Positions 35,645 through 44,760 of a DNA stretch of 64,000 bases are shown one piece after another (the first letter of the stretch is position 1; each line of letters opens with the position of its first letter). The notes beneath the pieces were generated by a model. That model was not told the origin of the DNA, ran no database searches, and saw nothing but the letters and a program-made list of their open reading frames with translations. Source of the DNA: Maribacter luteus (GTDB lineage Bacteria; Bacteroidota; Bacteroidia; Flavobacteriales; Flavobacteriaceae); the NCBI RefSeq assembly GCF_009674825.1, contig NZ_WKJH01000002.1, forward strand, positions 186,001-250,000, written 5' to 3'. The position numbers and the translations under genes are program-made.

Positions 35645-36315
35645 GACTTTTTACGTTGCAACACAAAATCCTTCAGATAATACGGTTCAAAATAAGCTAC
35701 ATCCTCAAAGTCGTTATCTTTATATTTATTGAAGGACAAGCTTCCCATTTCCCTGGAAGAAGGTACCGTGGTCGTATTGAACATGACATTTTCATGATCA
35801 ATTATCCCCATACATTTTTCAGCGCCACTACCCATTAGGAGCACCTTGCCTTTACTTAGATATTCTTGAAAGGAAGTTGCTTCTATAATCTCCGCTTTGG
35901 TGGGTCTTATTTCCGAGAATGAGTTATCGAATACAGTGGAATACACTTCCATTCTTCGGGCATCCAACAAAGGGATTATATATTCCACGTCTGTTTTGGT
36001 TGCTTGTTCGGCCATACTCCGCAAAGTAGGGACTGAAATCAAAGGAATATCCAAAGCATAACACAGACCTTTTGCCGCCGAAACCCCAATACGCAGACCT
36101 GTATAAGACCCAGGTCCTTTGCTAATGGCTATGGCATCGAGGTCTTTCTTTTTTATTGCTGCCGCTTTCAAAACATCTTGTATAAAGACATGCAGTTGTT
36201 CAGAATGTGAATAGTTAGGGGTATTATGCTCTTTTATCGCTATTATCTTTCCATCTTTAGCAATGGAAACAGAGCAATTTGTCGTAGCGGTCTCTAAATT
36301 CAGAATCAAAGCCAT
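35641..36315 (-). CDS. tsaB: tRNA threonylcarbamoyladenosine biosynthesis protein TsaB
   Basis: About 224 residues from ATG 36315 (MALILNLETATTNCSVS), the start that fits the family; an upstream ATG at 36360 would run through the terminator hairpin. The N-terminal ASKHA fold is shown by LNLETATTNCS, and KGPGSYTGLRIGVSAAKGLCYA is the TsaB signature. It partners TsaD in making t6A37 of tRNA. A perfect -7 box ends 6 bp before the ATG, so the transcript may be leaderless. Confidence 0.95.
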   Translation of the reverse strand: MALILNLETATTNCSVSIAKDGKIIAIKEHNTPNYSHSEQLHVFIQDVLKAAAIKKKDLDAIAISKGPGSYTGLRIGVSAAKGLCYALDIPLISVPTLRSMAEQATKTDVEYIIPLLDARRMEVYSTVFDNSFSEIRPTKAEIIEATSFQEYLSKGKVLLMGSGAEKCMGIIDHENVMFNTTTVPSSREMGSLSFNKYKDNDFEDVAYFEPYYLKDFVLQRKKS

Positions 36316-36321
36316 AGCTTG

Positions 36322-36329
36322 CAAAGATA
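36322..36329 (-). promoter_or_regulatory. Candidate -7 promoter box directly before tsaB
   Basis: TATCTTTG on the minus strand is a perfect TAnnTTTG match lying 6 bp before the tsaB ATG. A start point 5-7 bp after the box would fall at or next to the ATG. No TTG is present at -33; TTT occurs there. Confidence 0.4.
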
Positions 36330-36340
36330 TACCTAAAGCC

Positions 36341-36383
36341 TTAAAAATAAAAAGGCCCATTACTTATAATCGTAATGGGCCTT
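36341..36383 (-). terminator. Strong intrinsic terminator of the efflux operon
   Basis: AAGGCCCATTAC at 36352-36363 and GTAATGGGCCTT at 36372-36383 form a perfect 12-bp stem with an 8-base loop. On the minus strand it is followed by TTTTATTTTTAA, so it ends transcripts from the TolC gene (stop at 36403). Confidence 0.92.
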
Positions 36384-36402
36384 ATTTATCCTTTTAACGA
36401 TC

Positions 36403-37752
36403 CTAATTCAAAGTAATAGGAATACCAAAGTAAAATTCAAGGATCTTCAATCTAAAGATATACGCATACTTGGTTCGAACCACATCGGCCTCTGCATTAT
36501 CCACTCGGGATTGCGCCTGGCTATATTCAAATGAATTCATCAACCCAACATCAAAACGTTCCTTGGAATATTCAAAGGCCAATCTTCTAGCCTCTAAGGT
36601 TTTTTCCGCAGCCACGTACGACTTATAAAAGGTTGTCACATCTACATAAGCCTGGTTTATGGTCGTTTCCAAATCCAATTTATCCTGCTCAAACTGCAAT
36701 CGTGATTTTTCCAAAGTGATTTTTGACCGGGTTACGTTATTGCGCGTACCCCAACCATTAAAAATAGGAACGCTTAATTGCACCCCGTAGGAAATACCAT
36801 CGAAAACCCATAGTTGGTCTTTAAAACTTGGGGTATAATAAACCCCGTTTGAATCAGGAATTTCGGTAACATCCGAATATCTAGATCCGTATTGAAAAAA
36901 ACCTGATAATGTAGGGGCATAAGCCCCTTTGGCAATCTGTAAGTCTTTTTCCGCAAGCTCTACATTGGATTTGGAGAATTTAATATCATTTCTAAACTCC
37001 AATGCTTTTGCGAATATACTTTTTGGAGAATTATTCAAAACATCGGAAAGTGGTATTTCAAAGGCCCCATCGGTTACATCAAAATTCTCATAATCGGTAA
37101 TCTGTAATAGCTGGGCAAGGTTGATCCTAGAAATCAATACCAAACTCTCATTATTTACGATTTGTTGCTCTTGATTGGCTGCAGTAGCCTCGATCTCCAA
37201 TAAATCGCCTTTGGGAACAACTCCGGACTCAACCAACTCCTTGGTTCGTTTCAAATCTTGTTCGGTAACGGCATATTGCGCTTTTGACACTTTTAAAGCC
37301 TCCTTGTTGGATAATATTTGAAGATAGGCATCGGCTACGTTCAACCGAATATCGTCCTTTAGATTGTCCAATCTATATTGGCTCGAAATAGCAGCCATTT
37401 TCGCCCTGTTCACAGCCCTAATATTCTGCAACCCGTTGTACAAAGTAATTCCGGCAGTTATACTACCATTAAAATTAAAAGCCGTGCTGTTGGTAGGTAG
37501 GTTGTTCGTCGGATTAATCGAGAAACCCGTATTACTTGAAGCCGATGCAGAAGCATTTAGACTCGGCAATAAATCTCCCAAAGCGTCTTTCTTATCAATC
37601 TTTACATTTTCCAGATCCAACTCAAATTGCTCTACACTCAAATTATTCTCAACGGCATAGGCAACACATTCTTCCAATGTCCATTTTTTTTGTTGGGCCG
37701 TTGCCCATCCTATGGTCAATACCAGGAGTATTGCGGTTAGTTTAAATTTCAT
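36403..37752 (-). CDS. TolC-family outer-membrane efflux protein
   Basis: A 449-residue protein with a signal peptide (1-19, ending TAQQ) and two TolC-type helical and strand repeats: WTLEECVAYAVENNLSV opens the first, and the matching halves recur about residue 230. Coiled-coil helices such as VESGVVPKGDLLEIEATAA and FDVGLMNSFEYSQAQSRV are typical. It forms the outer-membrane tunnel for the MacB-like pumps upstream, and it is the last gene of their eight-gene operon. Only one TolC serves two permease sets. Confidence 0.95.
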   Translation of the reverse strand: MKFKLTAILLVLTIGWATAQQKKWTLEECVAYAVENNLSVEQFELDLENVKIDKKDALGDLLPSLNASASASSNTGFSINPTNNLPTNSTAFNFNGSITAGITLYNGLQNIRAVNRAKMAAISSQYRLDNLKDDIRLNVADAYLQILSNKEALKVSKAQYAVTEQDLKRTKELVESGVVPKGDLLEIEATAANQEQQIVNNESLVLISRINLAQLLQITDYENFDVTDGAFEIPLSDVLNNSPKSIFAKALEFRNDIKFSKSNVELAEKDLQIAKGAYAPTLSGFFQYGSRYSDVTEIPDSNGVYYTPSFKDQLWVFDGISYGVQLSVPIFNGWGTRNNVTRSKITLEKSRLQFEQDKLDLETTINQAYVDVTTFYKSYVAAEKTLEARRLAFEYSKERFDVGLMNSFEYSQAQSRVDNAEADVVRTKYAYIFRLKILEFYFGIPITLN

Positions 37753-37782
37753 TTCTTGATTTTTTGATTATTGATTGATGAT

Positions 37783-38931
37783 TTACTCTTCACTTTCCTC
37801 GGAACCTTCTTCTTCCTCTCCTTTTTTAATCGGCTCGGTTTTGTTCCACTGTTTTACCTGATCTTCTTCCGAAATTCCGGATACGATTTCAACATTCACT
37901 CCGTCAGAAATTCCGATTTCAATATCCTTACGTTCAAATTTCTGATCATCAACGTTACCAACTGCAACCTCGACATAAGGCTTGTCGGTTTCCTTATCAA
38001 ATTGTAGTAAGGCCTCGGGTATGACCATTACACTGTCCTTTTTCTCCAAGATCATCGAAGCATTGGCACTATAACCTGCACGAATGAAAACATCGTCATT
38101 AATCTCAACATCCCCCTCGATCTTAAACTGTACGGCCCCCGTTTCTTCAATACCCTTTGGTGCGATAAAACGTAATTTTGCATCCAATTCGGTCCCTTCC
38201 ACAGCACCAAGACTTATTTTCAAAGGTGTTCCTATTTGCAGTTTGCCTACTTCCCCTTCATCGACCTTACCTTCAAAAATCATTTTGGTAAGATCGGCAA
38301 TGGTCGCAATGGTAGTACCATCGTTGAAATTATTACTTTGTATGACCTGATCACCTTCCTCAACAGGGATTTCAAGAATAGTACCGTCAACAGTAGCCCT
38401 AATATTGGTGTTTGCCGTGGCAGATCCTCCAGCAGACCCTCTACGTATAATTTGATAATCTGATTGTGCATTACTCAATTCTTGCTTGGCTTGATCAAAT
38501 TGCAATTGAAGGTTATTGAAATCCTGACTGGATATGACCCCTTTATCGAACAATGCCTTATTTCTATTATATTCAATAGTCGTATTGCTCAAGGCCAACT
38601 CCGCATTCCTGACCCTACCGCGAGCTTGGTTCAAGGATTGCTCATTGGGTACAACTTTGATCCTGGCAATCAAATCGCCCGATTTAACCTTGGCACCTTC
38701 TTCCATATAGATTTTCTCTATGATACCGGAAATCTGTGGTTTGATCTCTATCTCATCCTCGGGAACAACTTTACCAGTGGCCACGGTTTTCTTTTCTATA
38801 TTGGCAATGAACGGTTTCATGGTTTCATAAGTCACGGCCGACTTACTATTGGATTTTATGAAAAATGCCGTAGCCCAAAGTGCCCCGAGCACTAAAAGTC
38901 CAATCAACGAATATTTTAAAATTTTGTTCAT
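37783..38931 (-). CDS. Periplasmic adaptor (HlyD/MacA-like), copy 2
   Basis: A 382-residue membrane-fusion protein with an N-terminal membrane anchor (about 8-27), paired lipoyl half-domains (VPEDEIEIKPQISGIIEKIY and ATVDGTILEIPVEEGDQV), a coiled-coil hairpin (about 95-160) and a beta-barrel part. A Glu-rich tail ends the protein. It connects inner-membrane permease to TolC. It is clearly a paralogue of the adaptor at 42336, sharing GDLIARIKVVPN, FDKGVIS and KMIFEGKVDEGEVGK in the same order. It lies 30 bp before the TolC gene. Confidence 0.93.
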   Translation of the reverse strand: MNKILKYSLIGLLVLGALWATAFFIKSNSKSAVTYETMKPFIANIEKKTVATGKVVPEDEIEIKPQISGIIEKIYMEEGAKVKSGDLIARIKVVPNEQSLNQARGRVRNAELALSNTTIEYNRNKALFDKGVISSQDFNNLQLQFDQAKQELSNAQSDYQIIRRGSAGGSATANTNIRATVDGTILEIPVEEGDQVIQSNNFNDGTTIATIADLTKMIFEGKVDEGEVGKLQIGTPLKISLGAVEGTELDAKLRFIAPKGIEETGAVQFKIEGDVEINDDVFIRAGYSANASMILEKKDSVMVIPEALLQFDKETDKPYVEVAVGNVDDQKFERKDIEIGISDGVNVEIVSGISEEDQVKQWNKTEPIKKGEEEEGSEESEE

Positions 38932-38977
38932 TTTATTAGGTGTTTATTTATATACTGGTTTATTGTTTATTCTACTA

Positions 38978-40240
38978 TTATTCTTCGCGCAAGGCATCTA
39001 TAGGTTTTATACTTACTGCCCGTTGGGCGGGTATTAGTCCGATCAAGGTCCCTAAAACGACCATGATCACCAAAGCGCCCAAAACATAGGGTATAGGAAC
39101 TGTAGGGTTCGCATAGGGAAAGTCCCCTCCTTCTGTTATACTATTGATCAAACTAAGGGTCGCCGCCCCTAGGATTATACCCATAATCCCTGCAATCACG
39201 GTCAAAAACACCGATTCGAGAATAATCTGTGATTTTACTTCATTAGGCGTTGCTCCCAATGCCCGTCTTACGCCCAATTCCTTGGTGCGTTCCTTTACAG
39301 ATATCAATAAAATGTTACCAATACCAATGACCCCGGCCAAAATAGTGGCGATACCTACTACAAGGGATAAGAAAGTCATTCCTTTTGCAAATCCCATGAT
39401 TCGGTTAAAAACCTCTCCCAGGTTAAAAGAACCAAATGCCCTTTCATCCTCTGGATCCACCCTATGTATACTTTTTAAAACGGACTTTACATCGGTCTCT
39501 GCCTGTACCACATCAGCATCATCGTAAGCGGCAATGGTTAACCAACCTACATTATCACCTGTATTATACAGTTTCCTAAAAGTGGTAAACGGAATGAATA
39601 TGTCGCTATCGGTTTCAAACCCTCCCCCAGGAGTGAATTTATGAACACCTACTATTTGAAAATAAATATCGTCTACCCTGATATATGCCCCTATGGGGTC
39701 TTCATCTTTATCGAACAATTCGCTTTGGGTTCGCTCACCGATAACACATACCTTCCTTGACTGTTCTATATCATCATCATTAATGAACCTACCGCCATCA
39801 TAGATTTTCTTTGTAGCGATTTTCGTAAATACCGGATAATCACCATAAATGGCATAATTCCCGGATTTTTGACCATTGACGACCAGTGCCGGTTCATCCC
39901 CAAATACCCCTTTTGCATTTCTGGGAGCAATATTCTGAATGGCAGGCACCCTATTTTCCAAAACGGACACATCACCCATTTTCAATTGGAGCTGCCTACC
40001 GGTCTTGAACCCTTCATAAGGCATACTTGTACTTTGGGCCCAAACGAACATACTGTTCATTGCCACGGTCTCAAAAGCCTTTTCAAAACCATTGTCCAGA
40101 CCTTTAGCCGATCCGGAAAGTGCTATATAGATAAAGATTCCCCATAGCACCCCGATTATGGTGATGACGGTTCTGGTCTTATTCTTTCCGATAGAACCAA
40201 AAATCTCTTGCCAAGTATTTTTATCAAATATGAAATTCAT
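38978..40240 (-). CDS. MacB-like ABC permease, type B, copy 2
   Basis: A 420-residue FtsX/MacB permease: one N-terminal membrane helix (about 22-42), a large periplasmic domain (about 45-285), and three C-terminal helices with the coupling motif VKERTKELGVRRALGATPNEVK. It ends in PAQRAVSIKPIDALREE. It carries no ATPase domain and must use the separate ATPase at 41464. Its best match in the operon is the type B protein at 43485 (shared GVLWGIFI/GVFWGILI, SVFVWAQST-like segment and R-[RL] motif after the first helix). The next gene upstream ends 2 bp before it. Confidence 0.93.
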   Translation of the reverse strand: MNFIFDKNTWQEIFGSIGKNKTRTVITIIGVLWGIFIYIALSGSAKGLDNGFEKAFETVAMNSMFVWAQSTSMPYEGFKTGRQLQLKMGDVSVLENRVPAIQNIAPRNAKGVFGDEPALVVNGQKSGNYAIYGDYPVFTKIATKKIYDGGRFINDDDIEQSRKVCVIGERTQSELFDKDEDPIGAYIRVDDIYFQIVGVHKFTPGGGFETDSDIFIPFTTFRKLYNTGDNVGWLTIAAYDDADVVQAETDVKSVLKSIHRVDPEDERAFGSFNLGEVFNRIMGFAKGMTFLSLVVGIATILAGVIGIGNILLISVKERTKELGVRRALGATPNEVKSQIILESVFLTVIAGIMGIILGAATLSLINSITEGGDFPYANPTVPIPYVLGALVIMVVLGTLIGLIPAQRAVSIKPIDALREE

Positions 40241-40241
40241 C

Positions 40242-41471
40242 TTATTCGTCCCTTAATGCTACAATCGGTTTAATACGCGCTGCCCGTCGTGCTGGAATAT
40301 AACCCGCCAACGCTCCAAAAATTATCAATATCACGGTTGCAAAAATTGCCGTACCCAAGTTTATGTTAGGGTTAGTAATGAAAAAATCTTTTAATTTTTC
40401 ACCCAGTGAACTCAGGATACCGATACCGATCATCATACCTATGAACCCTGATATGGTGGTAATGAAAATAGATTCCAAAAGTATTGTCCCGATTACCGAT
40501 TTTGGTGTTGCCCCCAAAGCCTTGCGAATACCCAATTCCTTGGTTCGCTCTTTAACCACGAAGACCATTATATTACTGATTCCGATAATGCCAGCTATTA
40601 TGGTCCCAAAGGCTACGAAAGCAACAATCAATTGCAACACCCTTGCGAACTGTTGGTTTTGTTTTAATTGGTCAGCTACATTCCGTATAAACAATCCGTT
40701 CCGATCCTTTGGGTTTATGTATTTTTTTTCCCTTAAAAACTTATTCAAGCTCGTTTCAAAGGCCATAGCCCCCGCATAGCCCAATTCGGGCTTAAAGGCC
40801 AATACGATCTGATCTATTTTATCGGTATTCTTTTCGATCAATTGCCGCGTGGTATACGGGATATAGATATTCCGTTCTTCGTTATCCCCACCATCATCCT
40901 GGAAAACGCCGATTACTTTAAATGCACTACCGGAAATATCAATGTACTCCCCTATGGACTTATGGGCACCGAATAGGTCTTTTTCGACCAACCTACCTAT
41001 TACGGCGTACTTGGTTTTATTTTTGATATCCTCTTTATTAAGGTACCGCCCTTTCATCATAATGGTTTTTTCGGCATATTGATGCGCAGGACCTACCCCC
41101 CTTGTAGAGTAATTATTCGACTCCTCTTTGTATTTTACCAGTCCACTCCTAAAAATCCTAGGTGTTGAATATTCCAAAAAAGGCGCGAAATTTTTATTGA
41201 TCTCGGCCAAGTCGTCATTATCGAACTCTATCTGCCTATTGGATTTATACCCCTTGTAAGGCATTGAGGTCCTACCTGGAAAAACATAGAACACATTGGT
41301 TGCATCGTCCCCGAAAAACTCATCAAAAGTATTGATCAACCCATTTCCGAAGCCAAACAAAACCACAAAGATGAGAATACCCAAGGCTACGGTAAATCCC
41401 GACAAGAACGTACGTAATTTGTTCTTTTGTATCGTTTCGAATATTTCTTTCCAGTTGTCTCTACTAAACAT
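40242..41471 (-). CDS. MacB-like ABC permease, type A, copy 2
   Basis: A 409-residue permease of the same topology as its neighbours: helix 1 about 22-42, periplasmic domain to about 280, then three helices and VKERTKELGIRKALGATPKSV. It ends PARRAARIKPIVALRDE. It closely resembles the type A protein at 44761 (both begin with W-[KQ]-EIFETI-x-KNKLRTFL). It overlaps the ATPase gene by 8 bp and lies next to the type B permease, suggesting the two act as a heterodimer. Confidence 0.93.
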   Translation of the reverse strand: MFSRDNWKEIFETIQKNKLRTFLSGFTVALGILIFVVLFGFGNGLINTFDEFFGDDATNVFYVFPGRTSMPYKGYKSNRQIEFDNDDLAEINKNFAPFLEYSTPRIFRSGLVKYKEESNNYSTRGVGPAHQYAEKTIMMKGRYLNKEDIKNKTKYAVIGRLVEKDLFGAHKSIGEYIDISGSAFKVIGVFQDDGGDNEERNIYIPYTTRQLIEKNTDKIDQIVLAFKPELGYAGAMAFETSLNKFLREKKYINPKDRNGLFIRNVADQLKQNQQFARVLQLIVAFVAFGTIIAGIIGISNIMVFVVKERTKELGIRKALGATPKSVIGTILLESIFITTISGFIGMMIGIGILSSLGEKLKDFFITNPNINLGTAIFATVILIIFGALAGYIPARRAARIKPIVALRDE

Positions 41472-42165
41472 ATTGCGAAGCTCTTACCTGGGTAACTTTT
41501 TCATCTTTTTCGATTACGCCATCTTTCAAATGGATGATTCGCTTGCACATATGGGCAATGTCATCTTCGTGGGTTACCACCAAAATCGTATTGCCTTCAT
41601 CGTTGATTTTTTGAATCAAATCCATTACCTCATATGAAGTGGTACTGTCCAATGCCCCAGTAGGTTCATCAGCCAACAAAACCTTAGGTTCGGCAGCCAT
41701 GGCCCGTGCGATCGCAACACGTTGTTTTTGCCCACCTGACAGTTCACTGGGTAAGTGATGAGCCCATTCTTTCAAACCTACCTGTTCCAAGTATTTCATA
41801 GCCCGTTCTTGGCGCTCCTTACGAGGTATTTTTTGATAATACAACGGAAGTGCGACATTCTCCATGGCGCTTTTATAGTTTATAAGATTAAAAGACTGAA
41901 AAATGAATCCTAAAAATTTATTGCGATACTTGGCCGCTTTGGTCTCATTTAAATTCTTAATGGGAACACCATCCAAGGTATAATCACCAGAATCGGCCTC
42001 ATCCAACATTCCCAGGATATTCAACAATGTAGATTTTCCGGAGCCCGAAGACCCCATAATCGCTACCAATTCCCCTGATTCTGCCGTAAAATTTATCCCT
42101 TTGAGTACGTGAAGCGAATTGCTCCCCATTTTATAGGATTTGTGAAGATCTTTTATTTCAATCAT
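41464..42165 (-). CDS. LolD/MacB-like ABC transporter ATPase
   Basis: A 233-residue ATPase of the LolD/FtsE/MacB type. Walker [10 protein letters not shown] (38-46), the Q-loop in FIFQSFNLI, signature LSGGQKQR (142-149), Walker [13 protein letters not shown] and the H-loop in [11 protein letters not shown] are complete. It is the only ATPase of the operon, flanked on each side by a permease pair and an adaptor, so it presumably energises both pairs. It overlaps the next permease by 8 bp. Confidence 0.95.
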   Translation of the reverse strand: MIEIKDLHKSYKMGSNSLHVLKGINFTAESGELVAIMGSSGSGKSTLLNILGMLDEADSGDYTLDGVPIKNLNETKAAKYRNKFLGFIFQSFNLINYKSAMENVALPLYYQKIPRKERQERAMKYLEQVGLKEWAHHLPSELSGGQKQRVAIARAMAAEPKVLLADEPTGALDSTTSYEVMDLIQKINDEGNTILVVTHEDDIAHMCKRIIHLKDGVIEKDEKVTQVRASQYV

Positions 42166-42335
42166 GTTGGTTTTGTTTGTTGTTTGGAATCGTCCCTATG
42201 CAAATACCCCCATAAGACACCTAAGTTGTTAAAATGTTACAACAATAACTCCAAATATTATGTTAAAAACTTAATCGACCACCTCGATATACGGTAATAT
42301 ATTTTAAATCTTAATAGTGTATAAAGTGGCTAGGC
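42166..42335 (-). other. Internal operon gap upstream of the ATPase gene
   Basis: About 170 bp, the largest gap within the efflux operon and the boundary between the two duplicated blocks. A near-consensus AATATTTG on the minus strand near 42255 might be a promoter box but has mismatches. An internal promoter here would allow separate expression of the second block. Confidence 0.35.
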
Positions 42336-43448
42336 TTAATTGCTAAATTCATCGGGTTTCACTTCATTCCAGACCTTGATTTTATCGCCATCCGACACAC
42401 CTGATTTCACCTCTACGAAAATACCATCGCTAATACCCAATTGAATATCCCGACGCTCAAAGTCCTGCTCCCCTGTCTCTATTTCGACAAATGGTTTTTT
42501 AGTATCCGGATCAAATTGCACCAAGGCTTCCTTCAAGGCTAAAACACTATCGGCACGCCCTAGAATAATAGATGCATTGGCACTAAGCCCCGCCCTAATG
42601 AACACGGAATCTTGCTTTTTCAACGTTCCTTTGATCTCAAACTGAATAGCTCCGTTTTCCTCTTCACCTTTTGGTGCGATATAATCCAGCACGGCATCGA
42701 ACACCTTATTTTCAATAGCCCCCACTGTGATTTCCAAAGGAAGGTCCTCCGATATTTTACCCACTTCGGATTCATCTACCTTGCCTTCGAATATCATTTT
42801 TTCAACATCCGCAATTGCAGCAATAGTCGTACCTTCATTGAAATTGTTGCTTTCAATCACCTGATTGCCCACCTCAACGGGTACGTCCAAAACCATTCCA
42901 CTGACCGTTGCCCTTATCATTGTATTGGCCGAATTGCCAAATCCGCTCGTAGTTCCGGTCTTTACAATATCATAACGTTTATTGGCCGCACCGTATGCCT
43001 GTTGCGCCTGATCGAAACTCACTTGTGCCCTTTCCAAGTCCACTTTAGAAATCACTCCTTTATCAAAAAGGCTTTTTTGGCGATCAAGGTTCCGTTTCTG
43101 GTCCTGTAGATCAATCCGCGCTTCATCAATGCTATTTCTAGCATCGTTCAAGGCAGTAAGATTGGGCACTACTTTAATACGGGCCAATAAATCCCCCGAT
43201 TTTACATAATCACCACCTTCAACATAAACCTCTTCTATAACACCTGAAATATTAGGTTTTATAAGTACTTCCTCCAAAGGAAGAATGCTGCCCGTTGCGA
43301 CCGTTTTCTTGATTATATCCTTCTTACTAGGCGCTTCGGTTTCGTAAACCACCGGATCCTCGGCGTTTTTTTGATATAGATAGTACATAGCCCCACCAAA
43401 GGTTACTACGAGTACCAATAAAATAATTAAGGTTACTGACTTTTTCAT
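42336..43448 (-). CDS. Periplasmic adaptor (HlyD/MacA-like), copy 1
   Basis: A 370-residue membrane-fusion protein with an N-terminal helix (about 5-24), lipoyl halves (LPLEEVLIKPNISGVIEEVY; ATVSGMVLDVPVEVGNQV), a coiled-coil hairpin (about 95-155) and a barrel domain. It is paralogous to the adaptor at 37783 along its entire length but lacks the acidic tail. It follows the type B permease at 43485 by about 36 bp and completes the first A-B-adaptor block. Confidence 0.93.
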   Translation of the reverse strand: MKKSVTLIILLVLVVTFGGAMYYLYQKNAEDPVVYETEAPSKKDIIKKTVATGSILPLEEVLIKPNISGVIEEVYVEGGDYVKSGDLLARIKVVPNLTALNDARNSIDEARIDLQDQKRNLDRQKSLFDKGVISKVDLERAQVSFDQAQQAYGAANKRYDIVKTGTTSGFGNSANTMIRATVSGMVLDVPVEVGNQVIESNNFNEGTTIAAIADVEKMIFEGKVDESEVGKISEDLPLEITVGAIENKVFDAVLDYIAPKGEEENGAIQFEIKGTLKKQDSVFIRAGLSANASIILGRADSVLALKEALVQFDPDTKKPFVEIETGEQDFERRDIQLGISDGIFVEVKSGVSDGDKIKVWNEVKPDEFSN

Positions 43449-43484
43449 TCTAAATTCTATTTTATGATTGATTGATTGAATTTA

Positions 43485-44744
43485 TTATTCTGTTCTTAAA
43501 GCATCTATGGGTCTGACCTTTATAGCGCTTTGTGCGGGAATGAACCCTGCCAAAAGTCCCGAAATGACCAAAATGGCCAATGCCGCCGCAACGACCCCAA
43601 CGCTTACACTTGGACTGAGAAACATATCTACCGGTCCGCTGGAATCTAACAAAGCATTAATGCCATAAATAAAAAATGCCCCAAAAGAAATACCTGCCAT
43701 ACCTGAAATTATCGTGAGGAAAAGTGATTCCATTACAATCTGTAGTTTAATGGATTTTGGATCCTCTCCCAAAGCACGGCGAATACCAATTTCCTTAGTA
43801 CGCTCCTTTACCACGATCAACATAATGTTACTAACTCCGATAACACCGGATATCAACACCAATATCCCCACGAAATAGGCAATGAACTTCAAAGCAGCAA
43901 AAAGACTTTCTACCCTATTGAACTGTTCATAAAGATCAAAGTACCCTACGGCCCTTTTATCATCGGGGTGTATTTTTCGATTTTGCTTTACGATAGATAC
44001 AATTCTTTCCTTTAATGAGGTTATGGAATGTCCATCTTGGGCGGTAATCGCCATCCAACCTACATTATCGGCCCGATTGAATGCCTGTGAAAAAGTGGTA
44101 AAAGGCACGAAAATCTCATTTTGGGATTCTTCACCATCGCCATCATTACTCTTCTTTTTGTACGTTCCGATGACCATGAAATTTACCCCTTGGATCTTGA
44201 TATACGTCCCGATTGCTTCTTCCCCCTTGTCATACAGACTGCTTTTGACACCGATACCGATAACCGCTACTTTTCTCTTTTCATTAATATCGGAATGATT
44301 TATAAAACGGCCCGAAGTTATGGTCATAGGATCTTGGTTTATAATCTCCGGGTAATCACCATAAACATTGAATGCCCCTGTATTGATACCCCTGGTCACA
44401 TTGTTCGCCCCTTGAAAACCTCCCAATTGGTTTCTTGGCGAAACAAATCGTAGGTTCGGCACATTATCGCGAATCGCCTGAACATCCTCTAACTTAAAAT
44501 TATAACGTCTTCCCTTGGGCAACCCCATATATTCCTTGGTCGTATTCCTTGACCACATGAACATGGTATTTGTGGCAATATCACCAAAATCGGCCATGAC
44601 CCCATTTTGGAATCCTTTTCCGGCAGCCAAAAGAATGATAAGTATCAAAATACCCCAAAACACACCGAATGCGGTAAGGAGTGTCCTGAACCAATTACTG
44701 GTCAACACTTCTAATATCTCTTTCCAACGATCTTTATTGAACAT
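43485..44744 (-). CDS. MacB-like ABC permease, type B, copy 1
   Basis: A 419-residue permease with helix 1 about 18-40, a periplasmic domain to about 285, and three C-terminal helices containing VKERTKEIGIRRALGEDPKSIK. The end PAQSAIKVRPIDALRTE matches that of its paralogue at 38978. Most like the other type B protein, with GVFWGILI in the first helix. Seventeen bases separate it from the type A permease upstream. Confidence 0.93.
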   Translation of the reverse strand: MFNKDRWKEILEVLTSNWFRTLLTAFGVFWGILILIILLAAGKGFQNGVMADFGDIATNTMFMWSRNTTKEYMGLPKGRRYNFKLEDVQAIRDNVPNLRFVSPRNQLGGFQGANNVTRGINTGAFNVYGDYPEIINQDPMTITSGRFINHSDINEKRKVAVIGIGVKSSLYDKGEEAIGTYIKIQGVNFMVIGTYKKKSNDGDGEESQNEIFVPFTTFSQAFNRADNVGWMAITAQDGHSITSLKERIVSIVKQNRKIHPDDKRAVGYFDLYEQFNRVESLFAALKFIAYFVGILVLISGVIGVSNIMLIVVKERTKEIGIRRALGEDPKSIKLQIVMESLFLTIISGMAGISFGAFFIYGINALLDSSGPVDMFLSPSVSVGVVAAALAILVISGLLAGFIPAQSAIKVRPIDALRTE

Positions 44745-44760
44745 CTTATCCTAGTTTTAA

